Of a stretch of 64,000 bases of DNA, positions 25,763 to 34,717 are shown piece after piece. Position 1 is the first letter of the stretch; the number at the start of each line of letters is the position of its first letter. The translations under genes and the position numbers were made by a program. A model generated the notes under the pieces. It was not told the origin of the DNA. It worked only from the letters and a program-made list of their open reading frames with translations, and searched no databases. The stretch is from Paenibacillus sp. HW567 (GTDB lineage: Bacteria; Bacillota; Bacilli; Paenibacillales; Paenibacillaceae): contig NZ_KB910518.1 of NCBI RefSeq assembly GCF_000374185.1, positions 5,784,886 through 5,848,885 on the forward strand. The letters are read 5' to 3'.

Positions 25763-25815
25763 GCACAAATGCCTCCTCAGGATTTATGAATTTATAAAAG
25801 TCTTGGAAAATGGGT

Positions 25816-26847
25816 TTACGCTTGCGGGTACGCCAAAATTTTGGAGAACTGAACGGATATCTCTTGACCATGCTGCAATTCCTTAACCTTGTCACGGGCC
25901 AGGAAGGCCCGGATTACGCCATGATCCCGGATGTCGACCGACACTTCGGCATAGTGTCCAAGCACCATAATTTGTTTAATGATTCCATGAAGCCCGCTTC
26001 CTGTTGAACTGTCCAATACCACATCCTCCGGCCGAACCGCAACGGTTGCTTCGCCTGAAAGGCCGGCAGCATTCGGAAAGTGAAGTGAACCTGTCTGAAT
26101 TACATCCCCGGCAATCACCCCCTTCACAAAGTTCATTTTCCCGATAAACTGTGCGACGTACAAAGATTTCGGCTCATCATAAATCTCCTGCGGCGTAGCG
26201 ATCTGTTCGATCCGGCCATGGTTCATGACCACGATCCGGTCGGAGATGGATAATGCCTCCTCCTGATCATGAGTGACAAATACCATCGTCAGACCAAGCT
26301 CGGCCTGGATTTCCCGGAGCTCCTCACGCATCTCGTGGCGCAGCTTGGCGTCCAGGGCGGAGAAGGGCTCGTCCAGCAGCAGTACCGCAGGCTTCAGCAG
26401 CAGCGATCTCGCCACCGCAATACGCTGCTGCTGTCCGCCTGACAACTGTGTGGGATATTTCTTCTCGGAGCCGGGCAGACGAACCAGGTCAAGCACTTGC
26501 GAAACTGCCTTATCGCGTTCAGCCTTCCGGATCTTGCGGATCTTGAGTCCAAAGGCCAGATTCTCATAAACCGTCATATGCGGCCATAAATTGTAGCCCT
26601 GAAACACCATGGACGTCGGACGTTTCTCCGGCGGGGCGCTGAGCACGCTTTTCCCTTCGATCATGATGTCGCCGGAGTCCGGGTCCAGAAAACCGCCGAT
26701 GCTGCGAAGCACCGTCGTTTTGCCGCAGCCGGAAGGGCCAAGCAGCGTAATCATTTCCCCTTTTCTCACATCCAGTGAAATATCGGTGACACCGTCACCG
26801 GTCTTGTACCGCTTCGACAGCTTCTGTATGGATAAATGAGCCTGCAT
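25816..26847 (-). CDS. ABC transporter ATP-binding protein with TOBE domain
   Basis: 343 residues of the PotA/FbpC/PhnT type. Walker A is GPSGCGKTT, signature LSGGQQQRIAVARSLL, Walker B VLLLDEPFSALDAKLRHEMREE, and H-loop FVTHDQEEAL. The C-terminal region (ATVAVRPEDVVLDSS onward) is a TOBE regulatory domain. It energises the two flanking permeases. AGGAGG precedes the ATG. Confidence 0.92.
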   Translation of the reverse strand: MQAHLSIQKLSKRYKTGDGVTDISLDVRKGEMITLLGPSGCGKTTVLRSIGGFLDPDSGDIMIEGKSVLSAPPEKRPTSMVFQGYNLWPHMTVYENLAFGLKIRKIRKAERDKAVSQVLDLVRLPGSEKKYPTQLSGGQQQRIAVARSLLLKPAVLLLDEPFSALDAKLRHEMREELREIQAELGLTMVFVTHDQEEALSISDRIVVMNHGRIEQIATPQEIYDEPKSLYVAQFIGKMNFVKGVIAGDVIQTGSLHFPNAAGLSGEATVAVRPEDVVLDSSTGSGLHGIIKQIMVLGHYAEVSVDIRDHGVIRAFLARDKVKELQHGQEISVQFSKILAYPQA

Positions 26848-26885
26848 AATAACCTCCTGCTAAAATGACTTCGGAATTACGCCAG

Positions 26886-27710
26886 TTATTTCATTTGAAA
26901 TCCGCTCGACAGGACATCTGCGCTTACGAACTTCTGGGCGGCGAGCAGCAGAATCAAGGTTGGGGCTGTCAAAATAATTGAGAAAACTGCGCCAGCATAA
27001 GCGGGATAATCCGTAATAATGCCGTACATGACAACGGGCATCGTTCTGAAATTAGGCACCCCAACGAGATAGGTTCCCTGCGCCTCATCCAGTGAGCTCA
27101 GGAAAGTAAAGATCGAAGCGACAATGATTCCCGGCATAGCCAGCGGAAGCGTAATGCTGCGGAATACGCGAAACGGGCTTGCCCCCACATCTCTTGCCGA
27201 TTCCTCCTGGGCCACATGCACATTCCGGAAGGAAGAGGTAGGTATCCATGTCATGTACATCAGCACGTTAATAATATGGATAAGCACTACCCCCAGAAGG
27301 GTGTTCATCAGGCCGATCTTATAGAACAATACTGCTATTGAAACGTAGAGGCCCATTTTGGGAAAAGCATGTGTCAGCAGGAACGAGAACAGGAAGAACC
27401 GGCTGAGCGGGAACCGAATCCGTGCAAATGCATAAGCAGCCGGAACGCACAGCAGGATCGACACCGCCGTAACAATAGCGGCAATGCCGAATGACAGTCC
27501 GATTGACTTCGCGATCCCGTCCTGGGACAGTACAAAGGACCACCATTTCAGAGACCACTCTCTCGGGAGCGTATCCGGGTAAGTCCACTGTCCGGTAAAA
27601 GCCAGGATGGCCAGATTTAACAATGGGCCCATGAAGAAAATCACGAAGGCGGCCAGCAGCAAAAACTCTATGATTTTTTTAGGCCCGACAGCTTTTAAAT
27701 ACCATCTCAT
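26886..27710 (-). CDS. ABC transporter permease (PotC-like)
   Basis: 274 residues, six helices. The EAA-type loop is AQEESARDVGASPFRVFRSITLPLAMPGI. With the 23748-24593 permease it completes the importer channel. Its ATG overlaps the LacI stop codon by one base (TAATG), so the regulator and the transporter are co-translated. Confidence 0.9.
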   Translation of the reverse strand: MRWYLKAVGPKKIIEFLLLAAFVIFFMGPLLNLAILAFTGQWTYPDTLPREWSLKWWSFVLSQDGIAKSIGLSFGIAAIVTAVSILLCVPAAYAFARIRFPLSRFFLFSFLLTHAFPKMGLYVSIAVLFYKIGLMNTLLGVVLIHIINVLMYMTWIPTSSFRNVHVAQEESARDVGASPFRVFRSITLPLAMPGIIVASIFTFLSSLDEAQGTYLVGVPNFRTMPVVMYGIITDYPAYAGAVFSIILTAPTLILLLAAQKFVSADVLSSGFQMK

Positions 27711-28732
27711 TACAGCGCTTCTCCTCTCCTCTTGGTTGAATCCCGGATCACCAGTTGCGGCTCCAGCTCAATTGCCGTTTCTTCTACCGGCTCATGCCGG
27801 ATCAGCTTGTCCAGCATCTCGCAGGCCAGCCTCCCCATCCTCTCCGTATCCACTCTCACCGAAGTCAGCGAAGGGGTCAGAATGGAGGCTGCATCAATAT
27901 CATCAAACCCCATAACAGCCACCTGCCCGGGAACTGCAACAGAATGCTCCATCAAAAACTTCATCGCCCCCAGCGCGATCATATCGTTAGTGCCGAAGAT
28001 CGCAGTATAGGGGTGGCTCCGAAAATGCTCCCAGTGGTCTGCCATTTTCCGGTAGCCTTCCTCAAAGGTCGAGGACTCCAGATAAGTGATGTCGAACTCA
28101 CCAAATTCATATCCTTGCCCGTTCATATAAGTGCGGAAGCCCTCCAGCCGAAGATGATGGCTCCGGTGGGACTGCGGTCCGGCGAGCACGAATATCCGTC
28201 GGTGCCCGAGTCCGCTCAAATGCCGGGCAGCTTCCATGCCTCCATTCTGGTCGCGGTTGACGATATGAATGACACCGGGAACATCTGTGGACCCGTTCAC
28301 CATGATGTAAGGAACGCCAAATTTACCGATATGTTCAATCACATTCTGTTCCAGGCGGCTGATCAGGATCAGCCCGTCCACTCTTTTCTCCAGCATGAAA
28401 TCGGCGGAGCGCAGCGACATCTCATACTCCGTGGTCACAAACACCGAATAGTTCATCGGAGAAGCCGTCGCCAGAATGGCATCCAGTATTTTTCCGTAAA
28501 AGGGATGCGACGCGACCGGATACTCGCGGCGATAAATCAAGATGCCGATATTATGGGTCCGCTGCGAGACCATTGCCCGCGCAACCGCACTCGGTTTGTA
28601 CTGCAGCTCCTGAACGACTTTGAGCACCTTGTCTCTTGCTTCCTGGCTTGTATACCCCCGGCCTGAAATCACCCGGGAAACTGTGGATTTGGATACACCT
28701 GACAATTGCGCAATCTCTTTAATATTTCTCAC
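27710..28732 (-). CDS. LacI family transcriptional regulator
   Basis: About 340 residues. The HTH is IKEIAQLSGVSKSTVSRVISGRGYTSQEARDKVLKVVQEL with the hinge helix PSAVARAMVSQRT. The effector domain follows (IGILIYRREYP, GLILISR, FGTNDMIALGAMKFL, VAVMGFDDIDAASILTPSLTSVR). The start is taken as GTG 28732 (VRNIKEIAQ), since GAGGTAAAG lies upstream and a start at 28771 would put the operators inside the gene. It is the first gene of the operon it most likely controls, with two operators directly upstream. Confidence 0.9.
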   Translation of the reverse strand: MRNIKEIAQLSGVSKSTVSRVISGRGYTSQEARDKVLKVVQELQYKPSAVARAMVSQRTHNIGILIYRREYPVASHPFYGKILDAILATASPMNYSVFVTTEYEMSLRSADFMLEKRVDGLILISRLEQNVIEHIGKFGVPYIMVNGSTDVPGVIHIVNRDQNGGMEAARHLSGLGHRRIFVLAGPQSHRSHHLRLEGFRTYMNGQGYEFGEFDITYLESSTFEEGYRKMADHWEHFRSHPYTAIFGTNDMIALGAMKFLMEHSVAVPGQVAVMGFDDIDAASILTPSLTSVRVDTERMGRLACEMLDKLIRHEPVEETAIELEPQLVIRDSTKRRGEAL

Positions 28733-28752
28733 GGCTTTACCTCGCTCTCCAT

Positions 28753-28786
28753 TGTGAGACCGTTCCCACATGAGATCGTTCCCACA
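28753..28786. promoter_or_regulatory. Two tandem LacI-type operators
   Basis: TGAGACCGTTCCCACA and TGAGATCGTTCCCACA occur 17 bases apart. Each is an imperfect palindrome around a central CG, the hallmark of LacI-family sites. They lie 20-55 bases upstream of the lacI-type start. A minus-strand GATAAT at 28820-28825 could be the -10 of the operon promoter. Confidence 0.8.
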
Positions 28787-28953
28787 TCAAACAGATTAAC
28801 TTTCGAATGTAAGTCCGGTATTATCGAAAAAGGTCAATTGCGTAAAGCATTTTTCGAGTTTTTACGCTAACCGCCGCTTATTTACCAGACTGATCCAATA
28901 AAGCGCTTCTATGTAATCCTTCTGCAAAGGCGGCTTATTATTTCCCGCAGCAA

Positions 28954-28997
28954 AAAAGACGGCTTATCATTTGAATTCAAATGATAAGCCGTCTTTT
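28954..28997. terminator. Perfect 44-base palindrome, bidirectional terminator
   Basis: AAAAGACGGCTTATCATTTG and its complement meet around AATT with no mismatch over 22 bp, with A-run and T-run at the ends. It is 24 bases past the ImmA stop on the minus strand. It also marks the boundary between the LacI operon and the AT-rich accessory stretch. Confidence 0.9.
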
Positions 28998-29020
28998 GGC
29001 TAAGTTTACTTCCATTGCAC

Positions 29021-30229
29021 TTATATATCATCGCGAGAAGTATACTCATGGATGGATGCGATATTTTGGAAGCCGAAATCAAGGTCTCTTGTCATGTACT
29101 TGTTGAAAAAGCTAAGGTCAATTCCTGTCAATTGATGAAAGAAGGATAGTTCTACCTTCCAAGTGTCCTCTATCATCTGACCAATGTCCACAAGCCCTCT
29201 TGTCGAAACAAGATCAATAATGGCTTTGATCTTCTTTGGTTTCTGGATCGGAATGATTTTATCGAGCGGTTCCCTCTCTAAATACTTCTTTCGGTGCATG
29301 GCCGCATAAAAGTTCCGGTGAGCCTTGGGCTCCATAAATCCAAGTTGGGCGGCCCGATATCCCAAGACCTGCAACGAGGTTTTCCATTTCTTTTTTAAAT
29401 CCAGGTAATCATCCGGATTCGTGATATGAGCAACATCCTTCATGTCAGATGCAAATTCGTCTTCCGGCAACAATAATGCTCCGGCAAAAAGATTCGCTTC
29501 ATTTTCAATCATTTTATGCTCTTTACGGTCCAGGTTAGCGAACTCCAGACGATAATGAAGCAACAGATGCCCCAATTCATGGGCAATGTCGAAGTTTCTG
29601 CGGACAGCCGACCGTTTCATATTGCCTAATATGATATAAGCCCGATTATTCTGCGTCCAGAGGCTGTAGGCATCAATCTCCTCACCAATGGCCTTCTCAA
29701 ACACAAACACTCCGCTTTTTTCGATCAGAAATATCAGATTATCATTTGTCGATTGTGCTAAATCAAGTCTTTCTCGCGCTAAACGGGCAACTTGATTGAT
29801 TTGAACCACTCTGTCGTCGTCTGAATGCTTTAAGTAATCAATAACCTCATCCCTTAACTTGATGATTTTAAGGGTAGGGAGATTAACTTTGGCTGTAATA
29901 TAGTTGATAAAAGCATCCAAGTATTCAACATGCTTCGCTTCTGCCTGTGTCTTCGAGATGACATTAAAGACTTTTGAACGATAAGCGATGTTCATTAAGT
30001 CGACACTAGCAGGCGTCAAATATCGAGCAAGCATGTCTTCTGTATAAAAGTATTTACTTTTAACGCTAAAAATTCGTTTCAACTCATTCACGATTTGCAA
30101 TTTCGGTGATGTATAAGCATTCTCGTACTGCCAGACTGCTTGTTCTGTGACACCTAACTTTTCGGAGAGCTGTTTTCTCGAATATCCATGCATGATCCGT
30201 AAATTGGCCAGATTTTCACCAATGAACAT
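29021..30229 (-). CDS. Xre HTH fused to ImmA/IrrE metallopeptidase
   Basis: 402 residues. Residues 1-60 are an Xre helix-turn-helix (ENLANLRIMHGYSRKQLSEKLGVTEQAVWQYENAYTSPKLQIV). The middle (about 210-270) is an ImmA/IrrE zinc peptidase with FDIAHELGHLLLHYRLEF (HExxH) and NEANLFAGALLLPEDEF. The last 100 residues are unassigned. Such fusions are antitoxin-like or cleave a repressor, as ImmA does in ICEBs1. It follows the 260-codon partner gene by 17 bases and ends at a perfect terminator. Base composition is AT-richer than the surrounding chromosome, which suggests acquisition. Confidence 0.9.
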   Translation of the reverse strand: MFIGENLANLRIMHGYSRKQLSEKLGVTEQAVWQYENAYTSPKLQIVNELKRIFSVKSKYFYTEDMLARYLTPASVDLMNIAYRSKVFNVISKTQAEAKHVEYLDAFINYITAKVNLPTLKIIKLRDEVIDYLKHSDDDRVVQINQVARLARERLDLAQSTNDNLIFLIEKSGVFVFEKAIGEEIDAYSLWTQNNRAYIILGNMKRSAVRRNFDIAHELGHLLLHYRLEFANLDRKEHKMIENEANLFAGALLLPEDEFASDMKDVAHITNPDDYLDLKKKWKTSLQVLGYRAAQLGFMEPKAHRNFYAAMHRKKYLEREPLDKIIPIQKPKKIKAIIDLVSTRGLVDIGQMIEDTWKVELSFFHQLTGIDLSFFNKYMTRDLDFGFQNIASIHEYTSRDDI

Positions 30230-30246
30230 GCCTGCATCCCCCTTAA

Positions 30247-31020
30247 TTAACTAACACCATTCTGCCAGTCATGTTGTTGTTCATCTTCAAGTATCCCGAT
30301 ATCAAATGCAGCCGGGTCCATAATTTCTTCGTTCATTTCCGGTGCCACGACTTCACGATCGTCTTCCGTTAAGTCAGCTCCAGAGATAAAGTCTGAGAGA
30401 TCTTCTACAAGATAAGCGATGTTATCAACCGGATTAGGCAAATAATGCTTGATTTCAGATATCTGGTAGGCCTCATCAAGGGCATATGTCAAAATATGAA
30501 ATTCTGTATATGAAGATGCGAATTTCTTTAGTTCATCTTTCACCTGACTCTCAACAATCCAGAAGGAAAGTTGTTCGACCTGCTTAACTTCTGCTCCTTC
30601 TGTGGATAATTGCGGATTGGAAGAGAATTTCAAGTCTTTATTGATTTTTGAAAGATCATGAAGATAGGTACGATAAGGACCTTTCTTGCTGCTATCGTTT
30701 GGGAGCTTTGCTGCCGAAAAGGAATTCTCATTGAAATAAGCGGCGTTTTTGATAAGAAAAAGGATATTGGAGTCACCGTGTATGAATTGAAGATAATCCC
30801 ACGTTAGTCCAGCTTTCGATTTCTTGTATGTGAAGCCGTAATTAACACAATCTTCCGCAAGCCTGCTTTCAATAAAATTCCCCTTCGTCCAGGCAAAAGC
30901 TGAACTGATTTTCATCTTTGATTTCCGATCTCTACGATGCTCAATATAATCGCGGTACCCGTCTACGATAGCATCAACAATCATCTTATTGTGTTCAGAA
31001 TTGAATTTGTATTCTTCCAT
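30247..31020 (-). CDS. DUF5986-like protein paired with Xre-ImmA
   Basis: About 257 residues. I think it resembles the DUF5986 family, but this is from memory of the pattern and not certain. Visible features: N-terminal NSEHNKMIVDAIVDGYRDYIEHRRDRKSKM, a central KGNFIESRLAEDCVNYGFTYKKSKAGLTWDYLQF, and a strongly acidic C-terminus (EDLSDFISGADLTEDDREVVAPEMNEEIMDP). The start at 31020 (MEEYKFNSEHNK) has GGAG 8 bases upstream. It is the first gene of a two-gene unit with the Xre-ImmA gene, a layout typical of toxin-antitoxin or stress-defence modules. Confidence 0.7.
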   Translation of the reverse strand: MEEYKFNSEHNKMIVDAIVDGYRDYIEHRRDRKSKMKISSAFAWTKGNFIESRLAEDCVNYGFTYKKSKAGLTWDYLQFIHGDSNILFLIKNAAYFNENSFSAAKLPNDSSKKGPYRTYLHDLSKINKDLKFSSNPQLSTEGAEVKQVEQLSFWIVESQVKDELKKFASSYTEFHILTYALDEAYQISEIKHYLPNPVDNIAYLVEDLSDFISGADLTEDDREVVAPEMNEEIMDPAAFDIGILEDEQQHDWQNGVS

Positions 31021-31270
31021 ATCCATCACTCCGATTCACGATGATAAAGGCAGTTATATTCTAAACGAAACTGGAGGGTATGGAAATGATTTTTTTTGAT
31101 TTTTTTAAAGTTTTAATGTATATCGCTATATAATTTTATAGTTTTAGTGCTTTACCTGATACTTCGCTTGCATTATTCTCGTTCCCGCTAATTATTATTC
31201 ACTTCAGAATAGATGGGCTCAATGAACGATTGGCATAGGCTAAACGTATTAAAGGAAGAGGTGAAGGAAC

Positions 31271-31987
31271 ATGCTTACCATAAAACATTTTTCCAAAAGC
31301 TATAAGGGTGGTAAAAGGGCTGTAAATGACTTGAATTTAGTGGTCGAGCGGGGCGATATCTATGGCTTTATCGGACATAACGGTGCAGGAAAGACAACAA
31401 CCATCCGGGCAGTAGTTGGTGTGCTTGATTTTGAAGAAGGGGATATTGAAATTGACGGTATCTCCATTAAGAAAGATCCCGTAGCTTGCAAGGCGAGTAT
31501 TGCGTATATACCTGATAACCCGGATCTGTACGATCATCTTACCGGCATACAGTACTTGAATTTTATTGGCGATCTCTTTAGCGTATCCAAGGCGGACCGT
31601 GAGCTGCTCATCCAAAAATACAGCGATGCTTTTCAGATTACGGCTCATTTGGGTGATATGATCTCATCGTATTCTCATGGGATGAAGCAGAAACTTGCGA
31701 TCATCTCTGCTCTCATTCATAAACCAAAGCTGTTAGTGTTAGACGAGCCCTTTGTTGGACTTGATCCAAAGGCTGCTCACATGCTGAAGACAATCATGGT
31801 AGATCTGTGCAGCCATGGCAGTGCCATCTTCTTCTCAACACATGTGCTCGATGTGGCCGAGAAGCTCTGTAATAAGATAGCGATTATCAAGGGGGGCCAA
31901 TTGGTAGCCCATGGCAGGACTGAAGCAGTAAAGGGCGAGAATAGCCTGGAGGATGTATTCATGGAGCTGATAGACAATGATGAATAG
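31271..31987 (+). CDS. ABC transporter ATP-binding protein
   Basis: 238 residues, a single ABC domain. Walker A is GHNGAGKTT, the signature SYSHGMKQKLAIISAL, Walker B LLVLDEPFVGLD, and H-loop FFSTHVLDVAEKL. SYSHGMKQK is the variant seen in ABC-2 type exporters linked to bacteriocin immunity and drug export. It overlaps the following permease gene by 8-11 bases. Confidence 0.9.
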   Translation: MLTIKHFSKSYKGGKRAVNDLNLVVERGDIYGFIGHNGAGKTTTIRAVVGVLDFEEGDIEIDGISIKKDPVACKASIAYIPDNPDLYDHLTGIQYLNFIGDLFSVSKADRELLIQKYSDAFQITAHLGDMISSYSHGMKQKLAIISALIHKPKLLVLDEPFVGLDPKAAHMLKTIMVDLCSHGSAIFFSTHVLDVAEKLCNKIAIIKGGQLVAHGRTEAVKGENSLEDVFMELIDNDE

Positions 31988-33575
31988 TTGGAGATTAACG
32001 AAGCTGCAGTTGCTTTCTTCATTTGGCTTGAATAAGGCTCTCCATACGAAGGATGTTAAGGAAAGACGCAAATTGCTTCTACTAAGCATCGGTATTCTGG
32101 CGGGTATGCTCATGATAGCAGCGGCTTCATTTGGCTACAGCTTCGGAATGGCACTGGCTTTTGAACAAATGGGGCGGCTGGACCTGTTGCTTGCCATTAT
32201 GATGGCTGTTACTTCTATTGTAGTGTTCTTTACTACGATCTATAAGGCAAGCGGTGTATTATTCAACTATAAGGACTACGATCTGGTGATGTCGCTGCCT
32301 ATAAAGACGAGTCATGTTGTCGCAAGCCGTGTGCTCCAGCTCTATATATTGACTTTGTTTTTTACGGTGATGGTCATGCTGCCAGCCGGTATGGTATATG
32401 CCATAAAAGTAGCGCCCGGGGCGTTATTTTATCTGTTTTTTCTAATGACGCTCTTCTTTATTCCGTTACTGCCGATTATTGCCGCAACTATTATTGGCTC
32501 ATTCATTAGCTGGTTCTCCTCCCGGTTTAGAGCGAGCCGGATGATAAGCCTTGCATTAACCTTCGCCGTAATTATTGCAATCATGGTCGGTTCATTTACT
32601 CTGAATGGGAACGGGCAGGTAGTAGCTGATATGGGGACTGGGCTGGCAGATATGATATTTAAGCTGTATCCCCTGACAGCCATGTATGTAGATGCGGTTT
32701 GCTCTTACCGGATAAGTGCATTGTTAGTATTTACTGCGATATCCGTACTTTCTTTTATAATATTTGCCACTGTGCTTGGTAGAAAATATAAAGCTATTCA
32801 TACAGGTCTAATGACCAGTCATGCAAGCAGTAAATATAAAATGAAGCCGTTAGCCGTATCCTCTCCATTTCGCGCACTGTACAAGAAGGAGTTAGGCCGA
32901 TATTTCAGTTCCTCTATTTATGTGCTGAATACAGGTATTGGCATGATTTTATTACTGGTGATGTCGGTTGCTTTATTGTTTGTCAGCCCGGAGAAGCTGG
33001 GGGAACTGATTGAAATTCCACAATTCTCACAATCTCTGGGTACGCTGGCTCCAATCCTGGTTTCCTTATTTGTAACTTTAAGCTGTACAACGTCAAGCTC
33101 CATTTCTCTTGAGGGTAAACAGTTATGGATACTAAAAAGCTCACCCGTGTCGAAACAAAGCATATTGCTCAGCAAAATTGCCGTAAATCTCACCATTACA
33201 TTACCGGTCCTGGTTGTGAGTTGTGTGCTGCTTATGATTTCGCTGCGTACGGGGTGGACCGAAAGCTTATTATTGCTGGCTATCCCTTTGATCTATGCTT
33301 GTTATTCAGCGATGGTGGGCGTAATCGTTAATTTGAACTTACCTAATCTGGAGTGGACAAGCGAAGTTACGGTGGTAAAACAGAGTGCAGCCGTCATTGT
33401 GTCTATGTTCATAGGAATCCTAAGTCTGTTAGTTCCAGTTGGTACATTCCTTCTTCTGACTCATGTCAATGGCAATGTTATCTTGTTAGGTGCTGGAATG
33501 CTTATGGCAGCGATGTGTGTAGGAATGTATAGATATATTCAGACTAAAGGGGAGCAGTTGCTTCAGAAGCTTTGA
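31980..33575 (+). CDS. ABC exporter membrane protein
   Basis: About 531 residues with roughly a dozen hydrophobic helices, for example LLLLSIGILAGMLMIAAASFGYSFG, LFYLFFLMTLFFIPLLPIIAATIIG and AAVIVSMFIGILSLLVPVGTFLLL. LFNYKDYDLVMSLPIKTSHVVASRVLQLYI is the motif of the large ABC-2-like permeases that pair with the preceding ATPase type. The substrate is unknown. The ATG pair at 31977/31980 lies inside the ATPase gene end, so the two are translationally coupled. Confidence 0.85.
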   Translation: MNSWRLTKLQLLSSFGLNKALHTKDVKERRKLLLLSIGILAGMLMIAAASFGYSFGMALAFEQMGRLDLLLAIMMAVTSIVVFFTTIYKASGVLFNYKDYDLVMSLPIKTSHVVASRVLQLYILTLFFTVMVMLPAGMVYAIKVAPGALFYLFFLMTLFFIPLLPIIAATIIGSFISWFSSRFRASRMISLALTFAVIIAIMVGSFTLNGNGQVVADMGTGLADMIFKLYPLTAMYVDAVCSYRISALLVFTAISVLSFIIFATVLGRKYKAIHTGLMTSHASSKYKMKPLAVSSPFRALYKKELGRYFSSSIYVLNTGIGMILLLVMSVALLFVSPEKLGELIEIPQFSQSLGTLAPILVSLFVTLSCTTSSSISLEGKQLWILKSSPVSKQSILLSKIAVNLTITLPVLVVSCVLLMISLRTGWTESLLLLAIPLIYACYSAMVGVIVNLNLPNLEWTSEVTVVKQSAAVIVSMFIGILSLLVPVGTFLLLTHVNGNVILLGAGMLMAAMCVGMYRYIQTKGEQLLQKL

Positions 33576-33597
33576 CGATACTCTGAGAAAAATTAAA

Positions 33598-33630
33598 GAA
33601 GCGGACCCTCTTTTCAGAGGCATCCGCTTC
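33598..33630. terminator. Terminator between convergent exporter and MazF-like genes
   Basis: GAAGCGGA and TCCGCTTC enclose CTC...GAG, giving an 11-bp interrupted stem. On the minus strand it is followed by a T-rich run, so it serves at least the MazF-like gene. Confidence 0.7.
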
Positions 33631-33685
33631 ATAAACGATGCATTGCTATTAGATACTTATATGATAGCGTCAGTTATGGGGATTG

Positions 33686-34435
33686 TCAAATAATAAATTC
33701 TATTACTCTTTCACTTACGGCAATAGCCTTAAAAGATTCCACTAATTCAGGGGATTGGGTTAGTAGTAGTTCTTCAACCGATCGTAAAACTGATTTCATT
33801 TCATCAAGCTCGGCCTTTAACATATCTTGTTTACGTTCTAAATCCATAATTTCATTATGGTGATGTGCAGAGATTACATTGTAGAAGAATAACTGTTTTA
33901 ATAAATGTTCATCTATCTTGTCTAAAATTATAGGATTGGTAACTTTGCCTAAACGGTTCATAATACGATTCTTGCTTATCCAACGTATTCCCCCTACTCC
34001 AATCCCTGTATCACTTGTTAGTCCAGTTGCATCGCTTTTTGGGATATCAATAACATCTCTTCTCCCTTTTCCATATGTCTTCGAGCTGCAAGGAGCAACT
34101 AGGACAGTATTGTAACTGTTCGCAATAACAATTGCTGGATGTTCATATGAGGCTTCATAGCCGAAATTCATAGCCCCTAATTCAATGAAGACAATCTCAC
34201 CTCGTTCATATTTTGCTTTCTGGTCTTTTCCATGATCATCTATCCATCTTTCTACGTGAACCAGCCATTGAGCCATAGAGTAGGCATCCGCTTCTTGTAA
34301 CTTGTCCATCAGATTCCAGATTGTTTTTTTGTAAGAATCTGCAACAGGTGAAACCTTTAATCCCTTTATTATCTTCTTGCTATTACCTAGCTGTTCTACT
34401 TCACGTTTAACCTTGCGTTTATCTACAAGAAACAA
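33686..34435 (-). CDS. PemK/MazF-like protein with N- and C-terminal extensions
   Basis: About 249 residues, more than twice a normal MazF. The MazF-like core spans about 75-175: YERGEIVFIELGAMNFGYEASYEHPAIVIANSYNTVLVAPCSSK, then GGIRWISKNRIMNRLGKVTNPI. RGEIVFIELG and PAIVIAN correspond to the RGDIVWV and PVLVIQN strands of the family. The C-terminus is a helix or coiled coil (EIMDLERKQDMLKAELDEMKSVLRSVEELLL). No antitoxin gene is seen on either side. The start is a TTG at 34435 with GGTGAAG upstream. It may be a self-contained ribonuclease or a repurposed fold. Confidence 0.7.
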   Translation of the reverse strand: MFLVDKRKVKREVEQLGNSKKIIKGLKVSPVADSYKKTIWNLMDKLQEADAYSMAQWLVHVERWIDDHGKDQKAKYERGEIVFIELGAMNFGYEASYEHPAIVIANSYNTVLVAPCSSKTYGKGRRDVIDIPKSDATGLTSDTGIGVGGIRWISKNRIMNRLGKVTNPIILDKIDEHLLKQLFFYNVISAHHHNEIMDLERKQDMLKAELDEMKSVLRSVEELLLTQSPELVESFKAIAVSERVIEFII

Positions 34436-34717
34436 ATAACTTCACCGACCCCTACCAGATTTAAACCATTAAGGTAATTTTCTCCCATTATACCAAATAA
34501 ATCATCCTATCCAATTCCTCCCTTCAGAATCATTTCCAAGCAGGTTAAATATTTCGATAGATTTAGCCACATATTCGGCATAATTGTGAACAATGATCCT
34601 GCAACCGGTATAGATAATGATATCCCAGACATTTTTCCTCCTAACAAATAATTCGGACAACAAACGCTTATAATAGAATAATCACTAAGACAATATATGG
34701 GAGTAGGAGAAAGCGCA

